A DNA stretch of 64,000 nt. It comes from Autumnicola psychrophila (GTDB taxonomy: Bacteria; Bacteroidota; Bacteroidia; Flavobacteriales; Flavobacteriaceae). Position 1 is the first letter of the stretch. The number at the start of each line of letters is the position of its first letter. Of the stretch, positions 34,926 through 43,202 are shown one piece after another. The translations under genes were made by a program, and so were the position numbers. The notes under the pieces are model-generated. The model ran no database searches and was not told the DNA's origin. It was given only the letters and a program-made list of their open reading frames with translations. Location: positions 1 to 64,000 of the forward strand of contig NZ_JAVRHN010000014.1 of the NCBI RefSeq assembly GCF_031846645.1, read 5' to 3'.

Positions 34926-35394
34926 AATAAAAGAGGATAAATGCAAATAAATCCAGTTCAAAGGTTTATAAATTATAACGTTATTCTTTTAAGTAATTTA
35001 AATCTCATATTACCCCAATTAAAGCTTTTTGATTTTCAGCCTGAAAAATTAGTTTTCCTATATAGCCTTAAACTTATTGATTGTGCATTAATACACTTTT
35101 TTAAATTTAATCTTTAATCTAACAGTGGAGAAAATTATTTATTCAATTTTTAAATGCACACAGCATAGCACTAATAGCATCCGTGCTTTTTATTTAAAAT
35201 CCAACGCACCGGTACTCTTACGTCTATTTTGTTTTCACTGAATTATCAGAATCCATCTAACAAACAACCTGAAACAGAGGATAGTAATTAACAGACTTAC
35301 CAGCAGGCCGATAATTGTAAAAAACAAGATCTCATCTTAAAATCGGAAAGCTTCAGAAGAATTAAGGCCAGGCTTTAAGGTCCTAAAAAGAAAA

Positions 35395-35420
35395 AGGGCG
35401 AAAATTGTCATTTTCACCCT
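35395..35420 (-). terminator. Rho-independent terminator of the acyltransferase-like gene
   Basis: On the minus strand, AGGGTGAAAAT-GACA-ATTTTCGCCCT forms an 11-base stem with one G-U pair and a tetraloop. It is followed by TTTTTCTTTTT. It lies 25 bases after the stop at 35445. Confidence 0.85.
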
Positions 35421-35444
35421 CTCCTCTAAAAATTGAAGTATATG

Positions 35445-36710
35445 TTATTCCTTTTCAGCAGCCGCCGCGGCTACTGTGGCAGATAATCTTTTATAGGTTC
35501 CGTTTTCTAAACGCTCCCGGATTGCAGAAAAAGCTTCCAGCGTTTCTTCAACATCGGTAAGGTTATGGGAAGCAGTTGGAATTAAACGCAACAGGATCAT
35601 TCCCTTTGGAATTACCGGATATACAACGATAGAACAGAAAACGCCGTGGTTTTCCCTTAAATCTTTTACCAAAGCCATAGCTTCCGGTATACTTCCTTCA
35701 AGATATACAGGAGTTACACAGCTTTGTGTGCTTCCTATATCAAATCCTCGTTCTCTTAGTCCGTTTTGCAGCGCATTTACGTTTTCCCAAAGCTTATCCT
35801 TAAGTTCTGGCATAGTCCGTAGCATTTCCAGCCTTTTTAATGCTCCTACCACTAATTGCATTTGCAAAGATTTGGCGAACATTTGAGACCGTAGGTTATA
35901 TTTAAGATAATCTATAACTTCCTTATCTCCTGCGATAAACGCTCCTGTACTGGCAAGAGATTTGGCAAAAGTGGCAAAATACACATCAATCTCGTCCTGT
36001 ACGCCCTGCTCCTCACCTGCTCCTGCTCCTGTTTTTCCCAGAGTTCCAAAACCGTGTGCATCATCTACAAAAAGCCTGAAATTATACTTCTTCTTCAGCT
36101 CAGCAATCTCCTTCAGTTTTCCCTGTTCGCCACGCATTCCAAAAACCCCTTCAGAAATCAACAATATCCCTCCTCCGGTTTGTTCAGCAATCTTAGTGGC
36201 ACGTTGTAAGTTCTTCTCAATGCTCGCCATATCATTGTGCTTATAGGTGAAGCGCTGACCAATATGAAGCCTTACACCATCAATAATACAAGCGTGGGCA
36301 TCTACATCATACACAATAACATCAGACTTTTTTACCAGGGCATCTATAGTAGAAACCATTCCCTGGTATCCAAAGTTTAAAAGGTAAGCAGATTGCTTGC
36401 TCACAAAAGAAGCGAGCTCATCCTGCAACTTCTCATGAAGATCTGTATGGCCGCTCATCATCCTTGCTCCCATTGGGTAAGCAGATCCATACTGTTTTGC
36501 CGCTTCGGCATCTATTTTTCGCACTTCGGGATGGTTCGCCAGTCCCAGATAATCGTTAATACTCCAGGTAATCACATCCTTTCCCCTAAACTTCATTCGG
36601 TTTGAAATCTCACCTTCAAGTTTAGGAAATACAAAATAACCTTCAGCCTGATCTGCCCATTTTCCTAATGGTCCTTTATCTTTGTATATTTTGTCAAATA
36701 AATCTCTCAT
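35445..36710 (-). CDS. PLP-dependent acyltransferase of the serine-palmitoyltransferase family (probable cysteate acyltransferase)
   Basis: 421 residues of the alpha-oxoamine synthase family (SPT, AONS, KBL). The Schiff-base lysine is in FATFAKSLAS (K250). FVDDAHGFGTLG (D217, H219) and DVDAHACIIDG (H139) bind PLP. The Ala/Glu-rich tail (AAAAAEKE) is odd but harmless. On its own it could be serine palmitoyltransferase or glycine acetyltransferase. However, 143 bases upstream on the same strand is a cysteine-synthase-like enzyme, and this pairing is what is known for capnine (sulfonolipid) synthesis in gliding Bacteroidota, where cysteate is condensed with a fatty acyl thioester (CapA and CapB). 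I favour that role. A hairpin between the two genes suggests partly separate expression. Confidence 0.8.
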   Translation of the reverse strand: MRDLFDKIYKDKGPLGKWADQAEGYFVFPKLEGEISNRMKFRGKDVITWSINDYLGLANHPEVRKIDAEAAKQYGSAYPMGARMMSGHTDLHEKLQDELASFVSKQSAYLLNFGYQGMVSTIDALVKKSDVIVYDVDAHACIIDGVRLHIGQRFTYKHNDMASIEKNLQRATKIAEQTGGGILLISEGVFGMRGEQGKLKEIAELKKKYNFRLFVDDAHGFGTLGKTGAGAGEEQGVQDEIDVYFATFAKSLASTGAFIAGDKEVIDYLKYNLRSQMFAKSLQMQLVVGALKRLEMLRTMPELKDKLWENVNALQNGLRERGFDIGSTQSCVTPVYLEGSIPEAMALVKDLRENHGVFCSIVVYPVIPKGMILLRLIPTASHNLTDVEETLEAFSAIRERLENGTYKRLSATVAAAAAEKE

Positions 36711-36802
36711 TGATTCTTTTTTATACGAGTCACAAAAGTACTTAAAATCGCCTCAATTGCCCAAAGTTATTTGTTAGCCTTGGCAGAAACTTTTACAAAC
36801 CA

Positions 36803-36827
36803 AAACATCCGCGAAAGGCGGATGTTT
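36803..36827 (-). terminator. Hairpin between the two sulfonolipid-type genes
   Basis: A perfect 10-base stem, AAACATCCGC-gaaag-GCGGATGTTT. On the minus strand it is followed by TTGGTTTG, a weak U-tract. It lies 26 bases after the stop of the cysteine-synthase-like gene, so it may terminate or attenuate transcription into the acyltransferase gene. Confidence 0.6.
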
Positions 36828-36853
36828 ATTAATGATTTAAATTATAACAATGA

Positions 36854-37894
36854 TTATTTTATAAATTCTATCTTCTGAACGGAAATCTCATTCTGAGTAT
36901 CAAAAAATCCTTGTTCATTCATCCAGTCGTCGCTGTATATTTTACTCATATAACGTGAGCCGTGATCTGGAAAGATTACAACAACCTTACTTTTTTCATC
37001 AAATTCCCCATCTTCTGCCAGCTGAAGTATTCCCTGCATCGCTGCACCGCTGGTATAACCCAGAAGAAGACCTTCAGTTTTTGCCAGTTTTCGTGCTGTA
37101 TGGGCACTTTCCTCGTCTGTTACCTTTATAAATTTGTCTATTACATCAAAATCTGTAGCTGTAGGAATTAGATTTTTACCCAATCCTTCAATCCTGTAAG
37201 GATAAATTTCTTCGGAATCAAATTCTCTTGTTTCGTGAAATTTTTTAAGAACAGAACCGTAAGCATCAACCCCAATAATTTTGACATTGGGATTCTGCTC
37301 TTTCAGATATCTTGCAGTGCCGGAAATTGTTCCTCCCGTTCCGCTGCAGGCAACAAGGTGGGTGATCTCACCTTCTGTCTGCTTCCAGATTTCGGGACCA
37401 GTAGTTTGATAATGCGCTTCCATATTAAGCTCATTAAAATACTGATTTATATAAACCGAGCCTTTTGTTTCTTCATGAATTCGTCGCGCAACCTGATAAT
37501 ATGACCTTGAATCATCTGCCGAGACGTGCGCCGGACAGACATATACTTTAGCGCCCATCGTCCTGAGCATATCTATCTTATCCCTTGACGCTTTAGAACT
37601 AACTGCCAAAATACACTCATATCCTTTGATGATGCTCACCATAGCAATACTAAACCCCGTATTACCAGAAGTAGTTTCTACAATGGTATTTCCCGGCTTT
37701 AAAATTCCTTTTCTTTCGGCTTCTTCAATAATATATAGTGCAATTCTGTCTTTGGCTGAGTGTCCCGGGTTAAAAGCTTCTACTTTTGCGTAGTATTCAC
37801 CCTTTAGTTCTTCAGTAATTTTATTGATTTGTACAAGGGGCGTATTACCAATAAGCTGTAATACATTGTCGTACACTTTCAAATCTTCTTTCAT
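36854..37894 (-). CDS. Cysteine-synthase-family PLP enzyme (probable cysteate synthase)
   Basis: 346 residues of PLP fold type II. Lysine K48 in NPGHSAKDR binds the cofactor, TSGNTG (75-80) is the substrate loop, and GTGGTISG binds the phosphate. Compared with CysK/CysM (usually about 300 residues) it has a longer C-terminus and the unusual GHSAKDR where PSSVKDR or PTGSTKDR is common. With the serine-palmitoyltransferase-like gene next to it, the likely job is making cysteate from a phosphoserine-type substrate and sulfite, the first step of capnine synthesis. A plain cysteine or cystathionine synthase remains possible. Cytoplasmic. Confidence 0.78.
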   Translation of the reverse strand: MKEDLKVYDNVLQLIGNTPLVQINKITEELKGEYYAKVEAFNPGHSAKDRIALYIIEEAERKGILKPGNTIVETTSGNTGFSIAMVSIIKGYECILAVSSKASRDKIDMLRTMGAKVYVCPAHVSADDSRSYYQVARRIHEETKGSVYINQYFNELNMEAHYQTTGPEIWKQTEGEITHLVACSGTGGTISGTARYLKEQNPNVKIIGVDAYGSVLKKFHETREFDSEEIYPYRIEGLGKNLIPTATDFDVIDKFIKVTDEESAHTARKLAKTEGLLLGYTSGAAMQGILQLAEDGEFDEKSKVVVIFPDHGSRYMSKIYSDDWMNEQGFFDTQNEISVQKIEFIK

Positions 37895-38000
37895 AAATGA
37901 AGTTATTTTACAGAAAAAGATTTTATGAAAAATTAAATTCGGTCATGTAAACCGCAGAAATATTTCATAAAACCAATCAAAGTTAAGGCAAAAATTTTAA

Positions 38001-40136
38001 TTATTCATTAATTCCCTCTAAATCCAAAAGAAAAGCGTACTCTTCAGCAACTTCTTTTAAAGCTTCAAATCTTCCGGAAGCACCTCCATGCCCGGCATCC
38101 ATATTGGTATGAAAAAGCAGGATGTTATTATCTGTCTTTAACTCCCTAAGCTTCGCTATCCATTTTGCCGGCTCCCAGTACTGTACCTGGGAATCATGCA
38201 ACCCTGTTGTAACCAATATGTTAGGATAATCCTGCGCCACAACATTATCGTAAGGTGAATAGGACTTCATATATTCATAATAACCTTCTTCATTAGGATT
38301 TCCCCATTCATCATATTCTCCAGTGGTAAGCGGAATACTGTCGTCCAGCATCGTGGTTACCACATCTACAAAAGGGACCGCTGCAATTACACCGTTATAA
38401 AGTTGCGGTGCCATATTGATAACAACACCCATTAACAGTCCACCGGCAGAACCACCCATTGCGTAGAGGTGTTTTGCTGAAGTATATTTTTCATTGATAA
38501 GATGTTTTGAAACATCTATATAATCTGTAAAAGTATTGCGTTTATTGAACAATTTACCATCTTCATACCAGCCTCTTCCCAGGTATTCCCCTCCACGGAT
38601 ATGCGCAATGGCATAAATGAATCCGCGGTCCAGCAAACTTAACCTGACCGAAGAAAAATAAGGATCAATGGTAGATCCATATGAACCGTATGCATATTGC
38701 AGCAGTGGATTTTCTCCGTTTCGCTCCATACCTTTCCTGTACACCATGGTGACCGGGATTTTGGTTCCATCTTCAGCAGTGGCCCATATTCGGTCTGATT
38801 GATAATGGTCTTTATCAAAGTTTCCCAGCACCTCCTGTTCCTTAAGCACCGTTTTCTCTCCGGTTTCCATGTTAAAATCTACTACTGAAGTCGGCGTCGT
38901 AAGTGAATTATAGGTATAACGAAGAATGCTCGTATTAAAAGCTGGATTTATAGAAGTATAAGCAGTATAGGTTTCATTATCAAACGGAATATAATATTCC
39001 TCATTATTATCCCACCTGATTATTCTAATCTTATTAAGACCATTGTTCCGCTCCCCTACTACAAGAAAATCCTTAAAAATATCGATGTCTTCAAGCAGAT
39101 AATCCTTACGATGCGGAATTACATCTACCCAGTTTTGCATCTCTGTGCGATCTACCGGGGTTTTCATCAGTTTAAAATTAACTGACTTGTCTTTATTAGT
39201 CAGAATGTAAAAGTGTCCCTCATAATGCGAAACGCTGTATTCCAGTCCTCTCACACGAGGCTGAAAAATTCGGAATTCCCCTTCCGGGTAGTCTGCTTCA
39301 AGAATCCTGTATTCGGTAGTAAGCGTGCTACTCGATCCAATAATAATATACTTCCGGGATTTTGATTTATAAACGTATGCATTGAAGGTTTCATCTTCCT
39401 CTTCAAAAACCAGCTGATCGTCTTCAGGATTCGTTCCCAGAATATGCTTGTATATCTGAAAAGACCTCAGCGTCTGTTCATCTTTTTTGGTATAATAAAG
39501 AGTCTTGTTATCGTTTGCCCAGGTAGAACCTCCCGTGGTATTCTTAATTTCTTCAGGATAAAATTCACCGGTTTCGAGATTTTTAATACGGATGGTGTAT
39601 TTGCGGCGGCTGACGGTATCGGTGGCAAAAGCAACCATCTTATTGTCCGGACTCACATTTAATCCGCCAAGACGATAATATTCATAACCTTCAGCCATTT
39701 CATTGACCTCAAAAAGAATTTCTTCCGAAGCATCTAACGATTCTTTTTTCCTCGAATATATAGGGTAATCCTTTCCTGTTTCAAAACGTGTGAGGTACCA
39801 ATAACCATTCAACTTATAAGGGACAGACTCGTCATCTTCCTTGATGCGGCCCTTCATTTCATTAAACAACTCAAGTTGAAAATCCTTCGTATGGGCGGTC
39901 ATTTCCGCATTGTACTGGTTCTCTTCTTCAAGATATTGGATCACTTCAGGATTTTCCCTTTCATTCATCCAATAATAATTGTCGATCCTTACGTCTCCGT
40001 GAATTTCCAGTCTTTTTTCAATCTTCTTAGCCTTTGGAGGCAATATTTCTGTCTTCAATTCAATTCTGTTTTGATGCGGCAAAGGTAAGCATCCTGACAA
40101 AATAAATAAGATTAGCCACTTAAGATCCTGATTAAT
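38001..40136 (-). CDS. Prolyl oligopeptidase family (S9A), probable lipoprotein
   Basis: About 710 residues. N-terminal seven-bladed propeller (about 80-430) and C-terminal alpha/beta-hydrolase with the nucleophile in GGSAGGLLMG and later aspartate (GLHDSQVQYWEP) and histidine (DAGHGGASGRFE). It is close to oligopeptidase B / PtrB-like enzymes. The start is unclear. A TTG at 40100 gives a protein beginning SGCLPL, but the same frame continues upstream through KWLILFILSGC, a complete lipobox signal. No ATG is in that frame; the best candidate is an ATT at 40134-40136. So the gene either uses a rare ATT start or has a frameshift. It is likely a periplasm-facing lipoprotein. Divergent from ybaB. 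Confidence 0.88.
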   Translation of the reverse strand: MNQDLKWLILFILSGCLPLPHQNRIELKTEILPPKAKKIEKRLEIHGDVRIDNYYWMNERENPEVIQYLEEENQYNAEMTAHTKDFQLELFNEMKGRIKEDDESVPYKLNGYWYLTRFETGKDYPIYSRKKESLDASEEILFEVNEMAEGYEYYRLGGLNVSPDNKMVAFATDTVSRRKYTIRIKNLETGEFYPEEIKNTTGGSTWANDNKTLYYTKKDEQTLRSFQIYKHILGTNPEDDQLVFEEEDETFNAYVYKSKSRKYIIIGSSSTLTTEYRILEADYPEGEFRIFQPRVRGLEYSVSHYEGHFYILTNKDKSVNFKLMKTPVDRTEMQNWVDVIPHRKDYLLEDIDIFKDFLVVGERNNGLNKIRIIRWDNNEEYYIPFDNETYTAYTSINPAFNTSILRYTYNSLTTPTSVVDFNMETGEKTVLKEQEVLGNFDKDHYQSDRIWATAEDGTKIPVTMVYRKGMERNGENPLLQYAYGSYGSTIDPYFSSVRLSLLDRGFIYAIAHIRGGEYLGRGWYEDGKLFNKRNTFTDYIDVSKHLINEKYTSAKHLYAMGGSAGGLLMGVVINMAPQLYNGVIAAVPFVDVVTTMLDDSIPLTTGEYDEWGNPNEEGYYEYMKSYSPYDNVVAQDYPNILVTTGLHDSQVQYWEPAKWIAKLRELKTDNNILLFHTNMDAGHGGASGRFEALKEVAEEYAFLLDLEGINE

Positions 40137-40181
40137 CGGGTAAATTAGTAAATTTGTGTTTAACCATTTAAAAAGAAGACT

Positions 40182-40505
40182 ATGTTTGGAGATATGATGG
40201 GTATGATGAATAAGATCAAGGAAACCCAGGAGAAAGTTGAAGCTACAAAAGAGCGGCTAAAAACGGTACTTATAGATGAAGAATCCAGCGATGGCTTATT
40301 AAAAGTTACAATTACAGCTACTAGAGAAATTAAAAATATCTCTATTGCAGACGAATTACTTGAGGACAAAGAGCAATTGGAAGATTATCTTGTGCTTACA
40401 TTAAATAAAGCCATTTCCAGAGCTTCAGATGTGAATGAAAACGAACTTGGAGCCGTTGCCAAAGAAGGAATGCCAGATATTCCCGGCATGGATATGTTTA
40501 AATAG
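40182..40505 (+). CDS. ybaB: YbaB/EbfC family nucleoid-associated protein
   Basis: 107 residues, normal for the family. Starts MFGDMMGMMNKIKETQEKVE, with the N-terminal helix rich in Met/Lys/Glu and the central VTITATREIKNISI strand pair typical of the YbaB dimer. The C-terminus is short with GMPDIPGMDMF. It binds DNA as a dimer in the cytoplasm. Single gene, with a good hairpin downstream. Divergent from the S9 peptidase gene. Confidence 0.92.
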   Translation: MFGDMMGMMNKIKETQEKVEATKERLKTVLIDEESSDGLLKVTITATREIKNISIADELLEDKEQLEDYLVLTLNKAISRASDVNENELGAVAKEGMPDIPGMDMFK

Positions 40506-40550
40506 AGTTCGGAGTTAGGAATTAGGAATTTAAAAGTAAAATTATAAGAA

Positions 40551-40586
40551 AACCCCACAGTCATAAAAATCCGTGGGGTTTCTCTT
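40551..40586 (+). terminator. Rho-independent terminator of ybaB
   Basis: Stem AACCCCAC / GTGGGGTT with a 14-base loop, followed by TCTCTTTTTT. It starts 46 bases after the stop. Confidence 0.75.
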
Positions 40587-40590
40587 TTTT

Positions 40591-40653
40591 CACTTTTCAC
40601 TTTTCACTCTCCACTTTTCACTCTTCACTCTTCACTTTTCACTCTTCACCCCC
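40591..40653. repeat. Heptanucleotide tandem repeat CACTYTT
   Basis: Nine consecutive 7-base units: CACTTTT, CACTTTT, CACTCTC, CACTTTT, CACTCTT, CACTCTT, CACTTTT, CACTCTT, then CACCCCC. It lies between the ybaB terminator and the 3' end of the peroxiredoxin gene. Units vary only at two positions. Confidence 0.85.
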
Positions 40654-40664
40654 CTTACTTCAAA

Positions 40665-41180
40665 TCATGCTTCTCCCCTGGCGGGATAATCTTTTTCAAG
40701 TACAAAATCTATAGCTTTTAAAAGTTCATCAAATTTTGGTCGGGCGAAGGGCATACTTTGGATGGAAGCCGCATAAAGAGTAAAATCAGTTTTTATAAGG
40801 AACAGTCCGGGTTCAAAGAAAACTTCAGGTTCTTCAGGTTTCACTCCTTCAGAAATATATAAATCCCATTTCCGGGCATCTTCAGAAACCAAATCGTAGC
40901 CAATCGTTAGGTCATCCACATCCCAATCCTGGACGGTTTTTTCCGCACGCTCCTTACTATCTCCACTTACGCAAATGATGCTCACTCCCTTATCCCGAAA
41001 TTTGCCAATTTTGGTGTTCAGCTCTTCAAGATATTTTTTACATACAGGGCAATGCAGTCCGCGGTAAAATATGACCATTATAAAATTCTCAGGCTTTTGT
41101 TCCCGTAGTTTCCATTGCATTCCGTTGGTGGTATTTACAATAAGTCCTGGTGCCTCTTGGCGAGGTAAGGTATTTTTCAT
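40665..41180 (-). CDS. Peroxiredoxin-like protein (AhpC/TSA family)
   Basis: 171 residues with a thioredoxin fold: VIFYRGLHCPVCKKYLEEL carries the CPVC active-site pair, followed by VSIICVSGDSKERAEK. No signal peptide. The CxxC spacing and the HCPVCK context match the peroxiredoxin-like Bcp/AhpC-related subgroup. Likely reduces peroxides in the cytoplasm. Single gene in a repeat-rich area. Alternative: general thiol oxidoreductase. Confidence 0.82.
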   Translation of the reverse strand: MKNTLPRQEAPGLIVNTTNGMQWKLREQKPENFIMVIFYRGLHCPVCKKYLEELNTKIGKFRDKGVSIICVSGDSKERAEKTVQDWDVDDLTIGYDLVSEDARKWDLYISEGVKPEEPEVFFEPGLFLIKTDFTLYAASIQSMPFARPKFDELLKAIDFVLEKDYPARGEA

Positions 41181-41285
41181 TTTTGATTATTTTTGAATTT
41201 CTTCAAAATACATAAATGCTACTTCGAATTTTATTAAAGCCCCTATAATCTTCTGTTAAGTTTGTGGAAAGAAAGGCCGTGAAGG

Positions 41286-41313
41286 GTGAGTAGTGAGTAG
41301 TGAGTAGTGAAGG
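41286..41313. repeat. Heptanucleotide tandem repeat GTGAGTA
   Basis: Three perfect GTGAGTA units followed by GTGAAGG. Same 7-base period as the CACTYTT tract 600 bases upstream, which is related on the opposite strand (AAGAGTG / AAAAGTG). Confidence 0.8.
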
Positions 41314-41553
41314 TGTTATGGGATGCTGAAACAAGTTCAGCATGACGAAGCTCATACTGCAGGCCAATATTTGGAATTTTTGACCTGTCGCTTTTAACGA
41401 TAGTGGAAAATAAGAGCTTATCACAAAGATACTATCCTAAACGTTTGAAGAGAAATTAGTGTCAAACCCGACTAAATCTCCCGAAATTGCTAAAGCCGAA
41501 AAAAACCGAACACCGGACTATGAACTATGAATTCTTGAAGTTTAAAAATTGCC

Positions 41554-41631
41554 GTCTCGACTCCGCTCCAGACGACTAAAGGCTACGAACTACAAACACC
41601 AAACTCCTACAAGATCGATAATTGGCATTTT
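41554..41631. repeat. Approximately 80-base direct repeat, copy 1
   Basis: Order of elements: GTCTCGACTCCGCTCCA, ACTAAAGGCTACGAACTAC, then ACAAGATCGATAATTGGCA. A second copy with the same order lies at 41831-41913. Confidence 0.65.
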
Positions 41632-41830
41632 AAAAATGTCCCATTTTTAATTCAAAAGATATTGCATGTAAGAGAAAACGTCTCGACTCCGCTCGACGTG
41701 ACATTTGCGTCAAATCGTGCTTCATTGAATCATCAGCACAGCTTCAAATCAGCATATTTTAAGTCTCATTTTGACCCAGCCTACGGAAATTTTATCAAAT
41801 AGTTTGAACTAAAAGAAACGCAAAACAGAT

Positions 41831-41913
41831 GTCTCCACTCCGCTCCATAAACTAAAGGCTACAAACTACGAACTATAAACGCTAAACTTTTACAAGATCA
41901 ATAATTGCCTTTT
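41831..41913. repeat. Approximately 80-base direct repeat, copy 2
   Basis: GTCTCCACTCCGCTCCA, ACTAAAGGCTACAAACTACG, then ACAAGATCAATAATTGCC. It ends exactly at the stop codon of the threonine aldolase gene. Confidence 0.65.
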
Positions 41914-42948
41914 CTAGAGGTTAATCTTTTTGATAACCTGAAGGAAACGCCGGTGCATTTCTTCGGAATAATCCAGATGTGTCACAATCCGCAGCTTGCC
42001 CTGACCCATATTACTAATCCTGATATTCTCCTTCTGAAGCTTCTTCAGAAATTCTGCTTCATCTGAAGGATTTCTCAGGTAAAAAATCACAATATTCGTC
42101 TCTACCGGCTCTACTTCTCCAATATAATCCTGCTTTTTCAGCACTTCTCCTATTTCCGAAGCGTGTTTATGATCATCTGCCAACCTTTCTACCTGGTGAT
42201 CCAGGGCATAAATCCCCGCTGCCGCCATAAACCCTATTTGCCGCATACCGCCACCAAGCACTTTACGTACCCTAATAGCATTTTTCATAATATCGTGGTT
42301 CCCAATCAAAACAGTGCCTATCGGTGTTCCCAGTCCTTTTGAAAGGCACACCGAAATAGTATCAAAAACTTTTCCGTAATCTTTCGGATCTTCATTTTTA
42401 GCCACAAGAGCATTAAATAAGCGCGCTCCGTCTAAATGAAGACCAAGATTATGTTCGTCACAAACTTTTCTGATTCTTTTAAACTCATCAAAATCGTAAC
42501 AGGCGCCCCCGCCTTTATTGGTCGTATTTTCGAGGCAGACCAGAGTAGTGAGCGGACTATGATAAAAATCCGGCGGATTAATATTTTCTTCTACCTGAGC
42601 AGCGGTGATCATTCCGCGATGCCCATCAACAAGTTTGCAGGAAACCCCACTATTAAAAGAAGCTCCTCCCCCTTCATAATTAAAAACGTGCGCCCATTTA
42701 TCGCAAATTAACTGCTCTGCAGGCTGCGTATGCAGTTTTATGGCTGCCTGGTTGGCCATACTCCCGGTTGGAAAGAATAAAGCCTCGTCCTTTCCGAACA
42801 TTTCGGCTAATTTTAGCTCGAGTTGATTTACTGTAGGATCTTCTTTATATACATCATCCCCCACTTCTGCAGACATTATTGCTTCCAACATTCCTTTTGT
42901 GGGACGGGTAACCGTATCGCTCCTTAAATCTATTTCCTGCTCTTTCAT
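41914..42948 (-). CDS. ltaE: Low-specificity L-threonine aldolase
   Basis: 344 residues, PLP fold type I. LRSDTVTRPT near the N-terminus, HLDGARLFNA and the PLP-lysine region CLSKGLGTPIG are the family signatures. It splits L-threonine or L-allo-threonine to glycine and acetaldehyde in the cytoplasm. Length is normal. Single gene; its stop codon abuts the second copy of an 80-base repeat. Confidence 0.92.
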   Translation of the reverse strand: MKEQEIDLRSDTVTRPTKGMLEAIMSAEVGDDVYKEDPTVNQLELKLAEMFGKDEALFFPTGSMANQAAIKLHTQPAEQLICDKWAHVFNYEGGGASFNSGVSCKLVDGHRGMITAAQVEENINPPDFYHSPLTTLVCLENTTNKGGGACYDFDEFKRIRKVCDEHNLGLHLDGARLFNALVAKNEDPKDYGKVFDTISVCLSKGLGTPIGTVLIGNHDIMKNAIRVRKVLGGGMRQIGFMAAAGIYALDHQVERLADDHKHASEIGEVLKKQDYIGEVEPVETNIVIFYLRNPSDEAEFLKKLQKENIRISNMGQGKLRIVTHLDYSEEMHRRFLQVIKKINL

Positions 42949-43202
42949 TATTAATTTTATTTCAGAAAGTCCACTTCAGAAAATGCCCATTATCGCAAAT
43001 AGCCAATTATTTCCCGAAGTTTCGGGCCAAAGTTAGAGAAAAATGTTCATCCTATAAAGGCTCAACTATCTGTAATTCTTTTTGTGGAATTCGCAATAAA
43101 GCTCCTACTGGTGTGAGATATAGAAATTATATACTGCAAATATTATCATAATAGCAGCTACTAAAAGACTGATATTTTGTAAATTATAGAAAAAGAAAAT
43201 TT

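Larger units (their letters stand above)
34804..35444. other. 641-base intergenic region upstream of the pectin cluster
   Basis: Near 34830-34925 are several small hairpins (CTCCGGGG...CCACGGAG, GAGACAAGTCTC, GGGGTATTTACCCC) forming a compact repeat element of a kind seen between Bacteroidota genes. A GATAATTG motif preceded by CAGCAGGCC is at 35310-35317, matching CAGCAGGTCGATAATTG near 11951. The terminator of the next gene lies at 35395-35420. No gene found. Confidence 0.5.
41181..41913. other. 733-base repeat-rich region without a gene
   Basis: A patchwork of elements: GTGAGTA heptamers (41286-41313), a GGATGCTGAAACAAGTTCAGCATGACG element (about 41320-41346) common in Bacteroidota, and CTATGAA or CTACGAA heptamer runs (near 41519, 41585 and 41860). 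CGACTCCGCTC elements lie near 41554, 41682 and 41831, with an approximately 80-base imperfect direct repeat (41554-41631 and 41831-41913). No gene is supported; short frames here are broken by the repeats. Confidence 0.7.

Noticed and set aside
40591..40653. CRISPR array
   Set aside because: Units are 7 bases with no spacers; a simple tandem repeat.
41203..41424. 73-codon minus-strand frame
   Set aside because: Made of intergenic repeats including GTGAGTA heptamers; not a gene.
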